In this document: positions 22,871-31,287 of the stretch, piece by piece
How positions within the stretch are numbered: the stretch's first letter is position 1
Layout: each line of letters begins with the position of its first letter
Source of the DNA: Peterkaempfera griseoplana
Lineage (GTDB): Bacteria; Actinomycetota; Actinomycetes; Streptomycetales; Streptomycetaceae
NCBI RefSeq assembly: GCF_001418575.1
Contig: NZ_LIQR01000001.1
Location: 6,527 to 43,217, forward strand
DNA: 36,691 bases
Reading direction: 5' to 3'
Made by a program: the position numbers and the translations under genes
The notes under the pieces: generated by a model
Seen by the model: the letters and a program-made list of their open reading frames with translations, nothing else
What the model was told of the DNA's origin: nothing
Database searches by the model: none

Positions 22871-23476
22871 TCAGGGGCTGCGGCGTGCAGCGGTGGCGGG
22901 CCGGACGCGCCGGCGGACCATCAGCACGGCGCGTTTGTCGGGGAGTTCCAGCTCGACGGTACGGCGGAACCCCGCCCTCGCGAAGGCCGCGACCGAGGCG
23001 AGATTGCGGATGTCGGGCTCTGCGACCACCCGGTCGCAGGCCGGACGGGCCCTCAGCACCCGGTCGGCGACGGCCCTCAGCAGTAGACTCCCGAGCCCCC
23101 TGCCACGGGTGTCGGCCGGACCGAGGAGCAGATGGATCCCGGTGTCATGGGGCCGGGCCGGGTAGTGGCGGCCCAGCGGGTCGAGATCGGCCCGGTAGAC
23201 CTCCCAGTAGCTCATGGCCCGGCCGCCGAGGACGCCCAGGCAGGGGACGCTGCGTCCGTCGCCGCCGAGCTGGACGCGCAGATGGTCCTCAACGGTCCGC
23301 ACGGGACCGTCGAGGTGCCAGAACTCGGCCACCGCCGGATCGTTCATCCAGCCGACGAGCAGCGGGAGGTCGTCGGGCAGCCGGACCGGCCGCAGCCGGA
23401 ACGCCCCGGCTACGGTGGCCATCGCACCCCATCCGCCGACACCGTCCAGCAGGTCCGCCGGGGGCACGGTGGTCAT
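22871..23476 (-). CDS. GNAT-family acetyltransferase of the IucB/siderophore type
   Basis: 201 residues from ATG 23476, whose ATGA overlaps the stop of the upstream synthetase. FRLRPVRLPDDLPLLVGWMNDPAVAEFWHLDG (about 27-58, read in parts) is the start seen in IucB/AlcB/RhbD-like acyltransferases. SYWEVYRADLDPLGRHY, DTGIHLLLGPADTRGRGLGSLLL (acetyl-CoA pyrophosphate loop) and VAEPDIRNLASVAAFARAGFR complete the domain. In aerobactin-like and desferrioxamine-like pathways this enzyme acylates a (hydroxylated) side-chain amine before condensation by an IucA/IucC synthetase. The tight coupling to the first synthetase supports a siderophore role. The acyl donor and the amine are not visible. An internal start at residue 19 is possible. 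Confidence 0.88.
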   Translation of the reverse strand: MTTVPPADLLDGVGGWGAMATVAGAFRLRPVRLPDDLPLLVGWMNDPAVAEFWHLDGPVRTVEDHLRVQLGGDGRSVPCLGVLGGRAMSYWEVYRADLDPLGRHYPARPHDTGIHLLLGPADTRGRGLGSLLLRAVADRVLRARPACDRVVAEPDIRNLASVAAFARAGFRRTVELELPDKRAVLMVRRRVRPATAARRSP

Positions 23477-25398
23477 CGGGCCCCGCAGCCGGCGGTGCCG
23501 TGGTCCGCCGGCAGTCCGGCGGACACCGGTCCGGTCGCGGACGGCGACACCGGGTTGGGGACGGTGACATAGACGGACTGCGTCTCCACCGGGCCGACCA
23601 GCTCGTCCATCCCGTGCAGTCGGGTCAGCAGATTGGCCTTGCAGCGCAGGGTCGGGGAGTCCAGCAGTCGCGCCGGAAGGGTGGAGCCGGTGGCGACCGT
23701 GCGGTCCGCCGCCAGGAAGCGCCGCAGCGCGGCCAGCAGCAGACGCTCGTCGGCCAGCCGCTGGGAGCCGAAGGCACCCACCAGGCCCAGGAGATGGTTG
23801 ATGCCCAGGTAGTAGGCGAAGCGCTCATCGGCCACCGCGTCGTCCACGAAGGTGTCGCTGAGCGCACCGATGCCGGGCAGCCGGGCCTCCAGGGCCGCCT
23901 CCCTCGACCGCCGGAAGTAGTAGCCCTGGTTGTCCCGGTAGCGGCCGCCGACCGGCCAGCCGTCGTGGTCGAGCTGCACCAGGCTGTTCTGCTGGTGGGC
24001 CTCCAGCGCCACCCCGGCCCGTCCGTCCAGCCAGAGCACGGGCAGCACCACGGCGTCCAGATAGCGCAGGAACCACTCGGTGGCGACGGTGGCCGGTGCC
24101 CGGCCGGTGCGGCGGGCGAGTCCGTGCAGCAGATCGGCCAGAACGGAGGGGACGGCGTCCCGCTCCGGTGCCGCCGGGTCGGGCAGCGGGCGCTCGGCGA
24201 CCAGCCCGGCGACACAGAGCACCCGGTCGCCCGGCCCGAAGGGCTGCAGCCGGATCCCGGTGTCCAGGCCGCCCGCGGCTCCCGGAACGGCGCCGGGCAG
24301 GTCGACGCCCAGCCATGCCGGGTCGCGGACGATGTCGAAGCGCGGGTGACGGCTGCGCCACTCCGCCGCCAGACCGCTCTCCAGCAAGCGGTGGACCTCC
24401 ACCCCCCGGTGGAGCTCCTTGCGGAGGTTCTCCCGGCGGGAGTTGGTGATGCGCAGTCCGAGGGAGAGCTTGAGCATCCAGGGGGTGCCCGGCCGGCAGA
24501 CCGTGCGTACTGAGGAGGTGGGATACCAGAAGTCCCCGTGCGGGCCGAGGTCGTGGAGCCGCCCCTCCTCCAGCAGCGCCCGGACGGCGGGGCGCAGCGC
24601 CAGCTCCCGGGCCTGCCAGGGGTGCAGCGGCAGCGCGACCGTACCGGGGGGCAGCGGTGCGGCGCGGCCGAGCAGCTGGGCGGTGATCCGCGGGGCCGAT
24701 GCCTCCAGTGCGGAGTCGGTGGCCACCAGGGACCGGTCCGCCGCGAACCAGTGCAGCCGGAAGGAGCCACGCAGCTCCGGGGAGTAGGCGGCGGCCTCGG
24801 TGTCCCCGATGCCGTCGCGGCTCTTCGGCGTCGGGTGCAGGGGGTGCCCCAGCAGCAGGGCCTGCTCCCCGTCGAGGAAGGGAAAGGTCACCGAGCCTGC
24901 CGCCGGGCGGGGGTGGCGGCGGCGGTGCCCCAGGAACTGCGTGGTGCGGCGCACCGAGTCGGCCACCCGCCCGGTGAGGTCGGCGATCCCCGCGGCACCC
25001 TCGGCGCCGGCCTCGCGGGTGAGCAGGGCCGCGGTGGTGACGGCGTCGACCGGCGCTCCGGCCAGGTCCTCCCGCTGCCCGGCGGCGCCGGGCACCGGCG
25101 CCCGGGGGGTCAGCAGAGCGGGGCCGAAGCGGTGCCAGCCCGCCGCGGACCAGTGCCGGACGGGCACGGTGAGGCGGGCGGCCCCTGCCGCCACGGGGAT
25201 GCGCAGCACCCCGTCGCGGGGCGCGGGCACCCCGGTCTCCCGTACCCAGCAGCGCAGCAGGCTCTCGGTCGCGGCGTGGTCGGCGGCGGTCGCGGGGTCC
25301 GGGTGCAGCAGCGGGTCCAGGCCGTGCCGGCTCCCGGACCCGGTCTGCTGGGCGGGGACCGGATCGGCCGGACCGGGGCCGGCGAGGGCGGGGTTCAC
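23473..25398 (-). CDS. IucA/IucC-family NIS siderophore synthetase (first of the operon)
   Basis: 641 residues from GTG 25398, with GGAGG six bases upstream; longer in-frame starts run into the iron box and the protease promoter and are rejected. Conserved blocks: GHPLHPTPKSRDGI, VALPLHPWQ, YPTSSVRTV, WMLKLSLGLRITNSRREN (the ATP/substrate block with the K and R residues), and ALEAHQQNSLVQLD with R.DNQGYYF (C-terminal half). The KLSL..RITN.RR type resembles AcsD/AlcC/IucA synthetases that activate citrate. It should make the first amide bond and the downstream synthetase the second. The gene overlaps the acetyltransferase by four bases. An iron box 78-96 bp upstream puts the operon under iron control. 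Confidence 0.92.
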   Translation of the reverse strand: MNPALAGPGPADPVPAQQTGSGSRHGLDPLLHPDPATAADHAATESLLRCWVRETGVPAPRDGVLRIPVAAGAARLTVPVRHWSAAGWHRFGPALLTPRAPVPGAAGQREDLAGAPVDAVTTAALLTREAGAEGAAGIADLTGRVADSVRRTTQFLGHRRRHPRPAAGSVTFPFLDGEQALLLGHPLHPTPKSRDGIGDTEAAAYSPELRGSFRLHWFAADRSLVATDSALEASAPRITAQLLGRAAPLPPGTVALPLHPWQARELALRPAVRALLEEGRLHDLGPHGDFWYPTSSVRTVCRPGTPWMLKLSLGLRITNSRRENLRKELHRGVEVHRLLESGLAAEWRSRHPRFDIVRDPAWLGVDLPGAVPGAAGGLDTGIRLQPFGPGDRVLCVAGLVAERPLPDPAAPERDAVPSVLADLLHGLARRTGRAPATVATEWFLRYLDAVVLPVLWLDGRAGVALEAHQQNSLVQLDHDGWPVGGRYRDNQGYYFRRSREAALEARLPGIGALSDTFVDDAVADERFAYYLGINHLLGLVGAFGSQRLADERLLLAALRRFLAADRTVATGSTLPARLLDSPTLRCKANLLTRLHGMDELVGPVETQSVYVTVPNPVSPSATGPVSAGLPADHGTAGCGAR

Positions 25399-25750
25399 GG
25401 GCGCCTCCAGCTGGGTGCGAGGGTTCCGGGTGGCGTGGGGCGGCAGCGGCGCAGCCCGGACACCTCCGCGAAGTGGCGGGTAAGGCTTACCTTCCTTCGA
25501 CTGCACAGAGCAAGTGGGCACCCACTCGAAGTAGTGATCCGTCCGGCGGAGTTCATTCCTGGGGGTGACATCGCGAACCGTCCGGACCCGGCGCCGCGTA
25601 GCCAGGACGCAGGGGCTGTCACGGGACGGTGACTGTTCGTCAGCGATCGCAACCAGGGGGTCGCCGTGCACCGTCCCCCGCTGCAGTGGGACAGTAGTCG
25701 CCGAACGACGACGGCCGAGCCGTGTCTTGAACTCTGGGGGAACTGAGTCC
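25399..25750. other. Divergent intergenic region between siderophore operon and protease gene
   Basis: 352 bp with no convincing gene. The left half carries the iron box and presumably the siderophore promoter. The right half carries the protease promoter. GTCAC-GGGACG-GTGAC (25618-25633) is a short inverted repeat of unknown role. The ribosome site for the protease is GGGGGAACTGAG just before ATG 25751. Confidence 0.5.
25476..25494. promoter_or_regulatory. Iron box (DmdR/IdeR-type operator)
   Basis: The core GGTAAG-G-CTTACC (25479-25491) is a perfect odd palindrome. On the minus strand the 19-bp site reads AGGTAAGCCTTACC in its centre and matches about 12 of 19 positions of the TTAGGTTAGGCTAACCTAA consensus, with the mismatches mostly at the edges. 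It lies upstream of the first siderophore synthetase and implies repression when iron is plentiful. Confidence 0.85.
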
Positions 25751-27079
25751 ATGTCACCCATACGCAGGGGCGACCTGCGTCGTCGCACGACCCGCACCCG
25801 TACCCGTACCGCCCTCGGGGCCGCAGCACTGGCCTGCGTCACCCTGGTCGGAGTCACCGCCTGCAACGACAACGGCGGCTCGTCCGACGGCTCGGTCACC
25901 GCACACGGCACATCCGGCGGCGACATCGGCGGCCTGCCGTCCGACCTGCCGAGCGGCCTCGCCAGCGCACTGCCCAGCGGCCTGCTGGACGGCCTGCCCA
26001 GCAGCCTGGACGAGTTGAAGAACTGGAACTTCGACGACTGGGACAAGTGGGCCGAGGAGCATGTCTTCAACAATCCGGTGATCAAGGGTCTCTGGGATCC
26101 GGAGAAGATGAAGAAGGCCAAGCCCAAGGACCAGGCCCCGCCGTCCGACAATCCCGGCGGCGCCTCCGGCGGCGGCACGTCGGGTGGCGGCAGCACGGGC
26201 AGCGGCACCACGGGCGGCGGCAGTACCACCGGCGGCAACAGCGACGGCAGCAGCGGCGGCGGCATCGGCCCCAACGACCCCGAGCCGGCCCCGATCCGGG
26301 CCACCGCGATCGCGCGCCCGTACCCCGGGTCCGTCGGGAAGATCTTCTTCGACGAGCCCGACGGCACCGCCGTCTGCTCGGGCACGGTGGTCACCGACCC
26401 CGCCCACCCCGGCAAGAGCAATCTGGTGTGGACCGCCGGGCACTGTGTGCACGGCGGCAAGGGCGGCGACTGGTACAAGCACATCATGTACGTCCCCGGC
26501 TACAACAGCACCGGTGTGGGCAGCGGCGGCCAGCAGTCGCTCGACAAGGCGCTGGCCCCGCTCGGCCAGTGGTGGGCGGACAAGATCGTCACCTCGCCGC
26601 AGTGGGCGGCCGAGGGACCGCCGGCCACGCACGGCCCGGTGAACAAGTCCAGCCAGTACGACTTCGCGGTGCTGCAGGTGCACAACCCGGAGGGTGACGG
26701 CCGCTCCCTGGAGGAGACGGTCGGCGGCGCCATCCCGGTCTGGTTCAACGCGCCCCGGCAGCAGCTGGCCCCGGTGGCCAACTGGGGCTACCCGGCGGCG
26801 AAGCCCTTCGACGGGCAGGAGCTCTACCGGTGCCGCAGTACGGTCCCTCCGGTGCGGATCTCCTATGACGCCTCACGGCCGCCGATGCTGGCCATCGGCT
26901 GCACCATGACCGCGGGGTCCAGCGGCGGCGGCTGGTTCGCCACCATGCCGAACGGCAGGACGGGGCTGGTGAGCAACAACTCCATCGGCCCGGTGGACCA
27001 CCCGACCTGGGAGGCCGGGCCCTATCTGGGCACGGTGGCCCAGCAGATGTTCAACTACTTCGTGAAGAAGGCCGGCTGA
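25751..27079 (+). CDS. Exported trypsin-like serine protease, probable lipoprotein
   Basis: 442 residues from ATG 25751. An Arg-rich n-region and a hydrophobic stretch end in VTAC (35-38), a lipobox, so C38 is probably lipidated after export. Residues about 57-130 are acidic and low-complexity, and 135-172 is a Gly/Ser/Thr linker. The protease domain follows: H231 in TAGHC, D304 in QYDFAVL and S391 in TAGSSGGG make the triad. Cysteines 209/232 and 361/384 could form disulfides. The GSSGG active-site block instead of GDSGG is usual for V8/glutamyl-endopeptidase-like enzymes. It is a stand-alone gene ended by a strong stem-loop before the convergent hflX. The natural substrate is unknown. Confidence 0.88.
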   Translation: MSPIRRGDLRRRTTRTRTRTALGAAALACVTLVGVTACNDNGGSSDGSVTAHGTSGGDIGGLPSDLPSGLASALPSGLLDGLPSSLDELKNWNFDDWDKWAEEHVFNNPVIKGLWDPEKMKKAKPKDQAPPSDNPGGASGGGTSGGGSTGSGTTGGGSTTGGNSDGSSGGGIGPNDPEPAPIRATAIARPYPGSVGKIFFDEPDGTAVCSGTVVTDPAHPGKSNLVWTAGHCVHGGKGGDWYKHIMYVPGYNSTGVGSGGQQSLDKALAPLGQWWADKIVTSPQWAAEGPPATHGPVNKSSQYDFAVLQVHNPEGDGRSLEETVGGAIPVWFNAPRQQLAPVANWGYPAAKPFDGQELYRCRSTVPPVRISYDASRPPMLAIGCTMTAGSSGGGWFATMPNGRTGLVSNNSIGPVDHPTWEAGPYLGTVAQQMFNYFVKKAG

Positions 27080-27097
27080 CCGCCCGGCCGCCGTGCG

Positions 27098-27145
27098 AAC
27101 GCCGGAGGGCGGGAACCAGTCACCTGGTTCCCGCCCTCCGGCGTT
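27098..27145. terminator. Bidirectional terminator between protease gene and hflX
   Basis: A perfect 22-bp stem: the left arm is 27098-27119, the right arm 27124-27145, and the loop is TCAC. It lies 18 bp after the protease stop and 15 bp beyond the hflX stop codon, serving both convergent genes. Confidence 0.9.
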
Positions 27146-27160
27146 GTGCCGTGCCTCGGC

Positions 27161-28666
27161 TCAGCCGCGTGCCGCGGCCACCGTGTACCGCTCCAGCTCG
27201 GCCGCCAGCTCCGCCGACACCTTGGCCCGCAGCAGGGTGCCCTCCGCGGTGTGCTCGGTGCCGATCAGCTCGCCCTCGGCGTGCACCCGGGAGACCAGGT
27301 CACCGCGGGTGTACGGGACCAGGGCCTCGACCTCGATCGAGGGCCTGGGCAGCTCGTCCTCGACCAGCTTCAGCAGCTCGTCGATGCCCTCGCCGGTGCG
27401 TGCCGACACCACCAGGGCGCGCGGCTCACGGCGCAGCAGCCGCTGGAGCACCAGCGGATCGGCCGCGTCCGCCTTGTTGATCACCACGATCTCCGGCACC
27501 TTCTGGGCGTCGACCTCGGTGATCACCTCGCGGACCGCCGCCAGCTGCGACTCCGGGTCGGGGTGCGACCCGTCGACCACGTGGAGGATGAGGTCGGCGT
27601 CGGCGACCTCCTCCATGGTGGAGCGGAACGCCTCCACCAGGTGGTGCGGCAGATGGCGGACGAAGCCCACCGTGTCCGTGATCGTGTAGACCCGGCCGCC
27701 GGGGGTGGACGCCCGGCGCACGGTCGGGTCGAGGGTGGCGAACAGGGCGTTCTCCACCAGCACGCCCGCCCCGGTGAGGCGGTTGAGCAGGGAGGACTTG
27801 CCGGCGTTGGTGTAGCCGGCGATGGCCACGGAGGGCACCTGGTGGCGCTTGCGCTCCTGGCGCTTGGTGTCGCGGCCCTTCTTCATGTCGGCGATCTCAC
27901 GGCGGAGCTTGGCCATCTTCTCGCGGATGCGCCGCCGGTCGGTCTCGATCTTGGTCTCACCGGGACCACGGGTGGCCATACCGCCGCCCGAGGAGCCCGA
28001 GCCACCGCCACCCATCTGCCGGGAGAGCGACTGGCCCCAGCCTCGCAGCCTGGGCAGCATGTACTGCATCTGCGCCAGCGAGACCTGTGCCTTGCCCTCC
28101 CGGGACTTGGCGTGCTGGGCGAAGATGTCCAGGATCAGGGCCGTCCGGTCGACGACCTTGACCTTGACCACGTCCTCCAGGTGGATCAGCTGGGCCGGGG
28201 TGAGCTCACCGTCGCAGACGACGGTGTCGGCGCCCTCGGTCTCGACGATCTCCCGGAGCTCCCTCGCCTTGCCGGACCCGATGTAGGTCGCCGGGTCGGG
28301 TCGCTCACGGCGCTGGATCACACCGTCCAGCACCTGGGAGCCGGCCGTCTCGGCCAGGGCGGCGAGCTCGGCCAGGGAGGTCTCGGCCTCCTCGGCCGTC
28401 CCGTCGGTCCAGACGCCGACGAGCACCACACGCTCCAGGCGGAGCTGCCGGTACTCGACCTCGGTGACGTCCTGGAGCTCGGTGGAGAGACCCGCGACAC
28501 GGCGCAGAGCGGCACGGTCGCTGCGGTCGTACTGGTCGCCGTCGTAGTCGAGGTCCTCGTCGATCACCGCGAGGTCCTCGTCCATGAGGGCTGCTGCCCG
28601 GAGGTCCTCCGGGCGTCGTGCGACACGCCCGGTGGAGTGGTCGCGGTTGTCGAACGTGGAGGTCAT
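27161..28666 (-). CDS. hflX: Ribosome-associated GTPase HflX
   Basis: 501 residues from ATG 28666, with AAGGA upstream. The N-terminal HflX domain holds QVLDGVIQRRERPDPATYIGSGKARE (in parts) and VVCDGELTPAQLIHLED. A coiled segment rich in Arg/Lys follows near residues 235-280 (RGPGETKIETDRR). The GTPase domain has G1 GYTNAGKSS, G3 DTVGF and G4 NKAD. HflX binds the 50S subunit and splits or rescues stalled 70S ribosomes. The actinobacterial N-terminal extension of about 60 acidic residues is present. It is downstream of the RSH gene in the same direction, with a 61-bp gap. Confidence 0.96.
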   Translation of the reverse strand: MTSTFDNRDHSTGRVARRPEDLRAAALMDEDLAVIDEDLDYDGDQYDRSDRAALRRVAGLSTELQDVTEVEYRQLRLERVVLVGVWTDGTAEEAETSLAELAALAETAGSQVLDGVIQRRERPDPATYIGSGKARELREIVETEGADTVVCDGELTPAQLIHLEDVVKVKVVDRTALILDIFAQHAKSREGKAQVSLAQMQYMLPRLRGWGQSLSRQMGGGGSGSSGGGMATRGPGETKIETDRRRIREKMAKLRREIADMKKGRDTKRQERKRHQVPSVAIAGYTNAGKSSLLNRLTGAGVLVENALFATLDPTVRRASTPGGRVYTITDTVGFVRHLPHHLVEAFRSTMEEVADADLILHVVDGSHPDPESQLAAVREVITEVDAQKVPEIVVINKADAADPLVLQRLLRREPRALVVSARTGEGIDELLKLVEDELPRPSIEVEALVPYTRGDLVSRVHAEGELIGTEHTAEGTLLRAKVSAELAAELERYTVAAARG

Positions 28667-28727
28667 CGTGTCCTTAGGGTTCGTCGAACGGGTCTGCACC
28701 GGGAGCATGCCCGGCTTCCCGCCCGGC

Positions 28728-31046
28728 CTATCCCTCGGTACCTCTGGTGAACGTCGCAGACCTGCTGCGGATTCCCGAAGATGGTCGCACGCCCGGACGG
28801 GAGCGGTCATCTGCATTTGGCCTCCCGGTGGCGCCCGGGCCGGACCGGTAGACGTCGTAGACCCCGGAGACCCGCAGCATGGCGCGCATCAGCGGGGCCA
28901 GCACACCCGGGTCCGGCAGCTCCACCGTGTAGGTGTGGCGGACCCTGAGCTCCTGCGGAGGCTCCACGGCGGCGGAGACGATGCCGATGCCCTCGGCGGC
29001 GATGGCGGCGGTGAGGTCGGCCAGCAGCCTCGGACGGTCCAGCGCGTCGGCCAGCAGGGTGACCCGGTAGCCCGTCCGGCGCGGCCCCGAGGTCCAGCCC
29101 ACCTCCACGGCGGGTCGTCCGGCGGCCCGCATCTGCCGCCCGGTGGGGCAGTCGCGGCGGTGCACCGCGACCGCCCCGCCGCGGATGGCGAAGCCGGTGA
29201 CCCGGTCCGGGGGGACCGGGGTGCAGCAGCGGGCGAGCCGTACCGGGACCTCCGGCCGGCCGCGGACCTCCGCGGGCCCGGCGGCCCGCTCCGGTCCCGG
29301 CGCCCGGCCGTCCGGCGGCGGCTCCGCGGGGCGCTGCCCCACGGGGGCGTCGGCCGCGGCGCTCTCCGGGGCGATGACCGCGTCCGCGGCGGCTGCGGCG
29401 TCGGCGGGATGCTCGGCCAGCCAGTGCTCGATGGCCAGCCGGGCCCTCGGGGTCCGCACATGCCGCAGCCACTCCGGGGCGGGCCCCGAGGGCGCCCCCG
29501 GGCCGGGTTCGGTGAGGACGCCCACGATGTCGCCGTCGGAGAGCTGGGTGGACAGGGCGACCAGCCGCCCGTTGACCCGGGCGCCGATGCAGCGGTGGCC
29601 GATCTGCTCCCCCAGCGCATAGGCCGCGTCCACGCAGGTGGCGCCCGCCCGCAGGGTGAGGGTCGCGCCTTCCTCGGTGACCGCGGTGATCTCCCGGTCG
29701 TCGGAGAGGTCGGCGGTGAGCGTGGACCAGAAGGCGTCGGGGTCGGGGGTGTCCCGCTGCCAGTCCAGCAGCCGGCTGAGCCAGCCCGGGCGGGCCGGGT
29801 CGGTGCGGTCCAGCTCGTCACGGCCCGGGTCGGGGGTCTCCGGCTGGCGCGGACTGCCCAGCGCCACCACCCCGAACTCGGCGACCCGGTGCATCCGCCG
29901 GGTGCGCACCAGCACCTCGACCACGTTCTGCTGCTCGTCGGCCACCGCCGTGTGCAGCGACTGGTAGAGGTTGAACTTGGGCGCGGCCACGAAGTCCTTG
30001 AACTCGCCGGGCAGCGGCGTCCAGCAGGTGTGCAGCTCGCCGAGGACGGCGTAGCAGTCGGCGTTCTCCTCCACCACCACCAGTACCCGCCCCAGATCGG
30101 CGGGGCGCAGCTGCTGCGGACGACCGTCGGGCCCTGGCGCGGCCAGCCGCTTCAGCAGCACCCGGTGCGCGGAGACGCAGTGCCGGGGCCGCACCGTGAC
30201 CTCGGCCGGCACCCCCGCCTCGGCGAGCTGGCGGCGCAGTCTGCCGGCGAAGTCGGCGAGCGGCCCGGTAGCGATGTCCCCGGCCGAGATCAGCGCGCTG
30301 GTACGGCCGTACTCCTCGGGGTGGAGGGTGGCGAAGACGATGTCCTCCAGTTCGGTCTTCACCACCTGGATGCCGAGCCGTTCGGCGAGCGGGATCAGCA
30401 CGTCCCGGGTGACCTTGGCGATCCGCACCCGGCTGGCCGGCTTCATGTGCCGGATGGTGCGCATGTTGTGCAGCCGGTCGGCCAGCTTGATCACCATGAC
30501 CCGGACGTCGTCACCGGTGGCCAGCAGCATCTTGCGGAAGGTCTCGGCCTCCGCGGCCGCGCCGAAGTCCACCTTCTCCAGCTTGGTGACGCCGTCGACC
30601 AGGTAGGCGACCTCCTCGCCGAACTCCGCACGCACCTGATCCAGCGTCATCTCGGTGTCCTCCACGGTGTCGTGGAGGAGCGAGGCGACCAGGGTGGTGG
30701 TCTCGGCGCCCAGTTGGGCGAGGATCACGGTGACGGCCAGCGGATGGGTGATGAAGGGTTCGCCGCTCTTGCGCAGCTGCCCCCGGTGGCCGGCCTCGGC
30801 ACTCTGGTAGGCGCGGCCGAGCAGCGCCAGGTCCGCCCGGGGGTGGTGGGCACGGTGGGCCCGGACGATGGGCTCGATCGCATCGGGGAACGGGGCGCGG
30901 CCGGTGGCCAGCAGCGCCGCCCGGCCCGCTCTGCCCAGGGTGCCGCGGCCCAGCCGGCGGGCCGGTCTCGGGTCGGCGCACTCCGGCTGCGGCGCGGGCG
31001 GCGGGGTGTGCGCGCCGGGCGCAGGATCACCGGCGTGAACGGGCAT
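28728..31046 (-). CDS. rshA: RelA/SpoT homologue (RSH) with intact hydrolase but degenerate synthetase domain
   Basis: 772 residues from ATG 31046, with GGAGGTG upstream. The HD hydrolase domain keeps H101, H125-D126 (LLHDTVEDT) and D190 (KLADRLHN). In the synthetase domain several expected residues differ: GRPKH..Y is VRPRHCVSAH (286-294), the D-L-V-G-I-R-V block is D-L-G-R-V-L-V without the arginine, GRFKDY is GEFKDF (347-352), and ELQIRT..MH..AE.GIAAHW is EVLVRT..MH..AE.GVVALG. A TGS domain follows (EGATLTLRAGATCVDAAYALG), then a Cys-containing region (VRLARCCTPVPPD) and a C-terminal ACT domain (YRVTLLADALDRPRLLADLTAAI). It probably degrades (p)ppGpp and may not make it. The genuine RelA would lie elsewhere. 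The symbol rests on synteny with hflX and dapF. Confidence 0.9.
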   Translation of the reverse strand: MPVHAGDPAPGAHTPPPAPQPECADPRPARRLGRGTLGRAGRAALLATGRAPFPDAIEPIVRAHRAHHPRADLALLGRAYQSAEAGHRGQLRKSGEPFITHPLAVTVILAQLGAETTTLVASLLHDTVEDTEMTLDQVRAEFGEEVAYLVDGVTKLEKVDFGAAAEAETFRKMLLATGDDVRVMVIKLADRLHNMRTIRHMKPASRVRIAKVTRDVLIPLAERLGIQVVKTELEDIVFATLHPEEYGRTSALISAGDIATGPLADFAGRLRRQLAEAGVPAEVTVRPRHCVSAHRVLLKRLAAPGPDGRPQQLRPADLGRVLVVVEENADCYAVLGELHTCWTPLPGEFKDFVAAPKFNLYQSLHTAVADEQQNVVEVLVRTRRMHRVAEFGVVALGSPRQPETPDPGRDELDRTDPARPGWLSRLLDWQRDTPDPDAFWSTLTADLSDDREITAVTEEGATLTLRAGATCVDAAYALGEQIGHRCIGARVNGRLVALSTQLSDGDIVGVLTEPGPGAPSGPAPEWLRHVRTPRARLAIEHWLAEHPADAAAAADAVIAPESAAADAPVGQRPAEPPPDGRAPGPERAAGPAEVRGRPEVPVRLARCCTPVPPDRVTGFAIRGGAVAVHRRDCPTGRQMRAAGRPAVEVGWTSGPRRTGYRVTLLADALDRPRLLADLTAAIAAEGIGIVSAAVEPPQELRVRHTYTVELPDPGVLAPLMRAMLRVSGVYDVYRSGPGATGRPNADDRSRPGVRPSSGIRSRSATFTRGTEG

Positions 31047-31238
31047 GGGCACCTCCGGCAGCGAGCACCGGAGCGGCTCCCGACCCCGGTGGTCCATGCT
31101 ACCGAGCCCACCACGGGCCGCGACGGCTCACCTCCGGAGCGTCAACAGGATCACCCGATCGGGGGGATTCAATGCCATTCGGCCTGGGCAAAGCCATGCA
31201 CAACTGCGGCGCGCGCCGTCGGCGCACCCGCTACGGGC

Positions 31239-31273
31239 GCTCCGCACCGGCGCGCCGGGCGCCGGCGCGGAGC
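31239..31273 (-). terminator. Stem-loop terminator after dapF
   Basis: GCTCCGCACCGGCGC (31239-31253) pairs with GCGCCGGCGCGGAGC (31259-31273) over 15 positions with one mismatch, around a five-base loop. It lies 15 bp beyond the dapF stop codon. Confidence 0.8.
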
Positions 31274-31287
31274 AGGGCCCAGCCCTG

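Noticed and set aside
25399-26487. Extension of the first siderophore synthetase up to position 26487
   Set aside because: It would run through the iron box and antisense to the protease gene. GTG 25398 has a good ribosome site and a normal family start.
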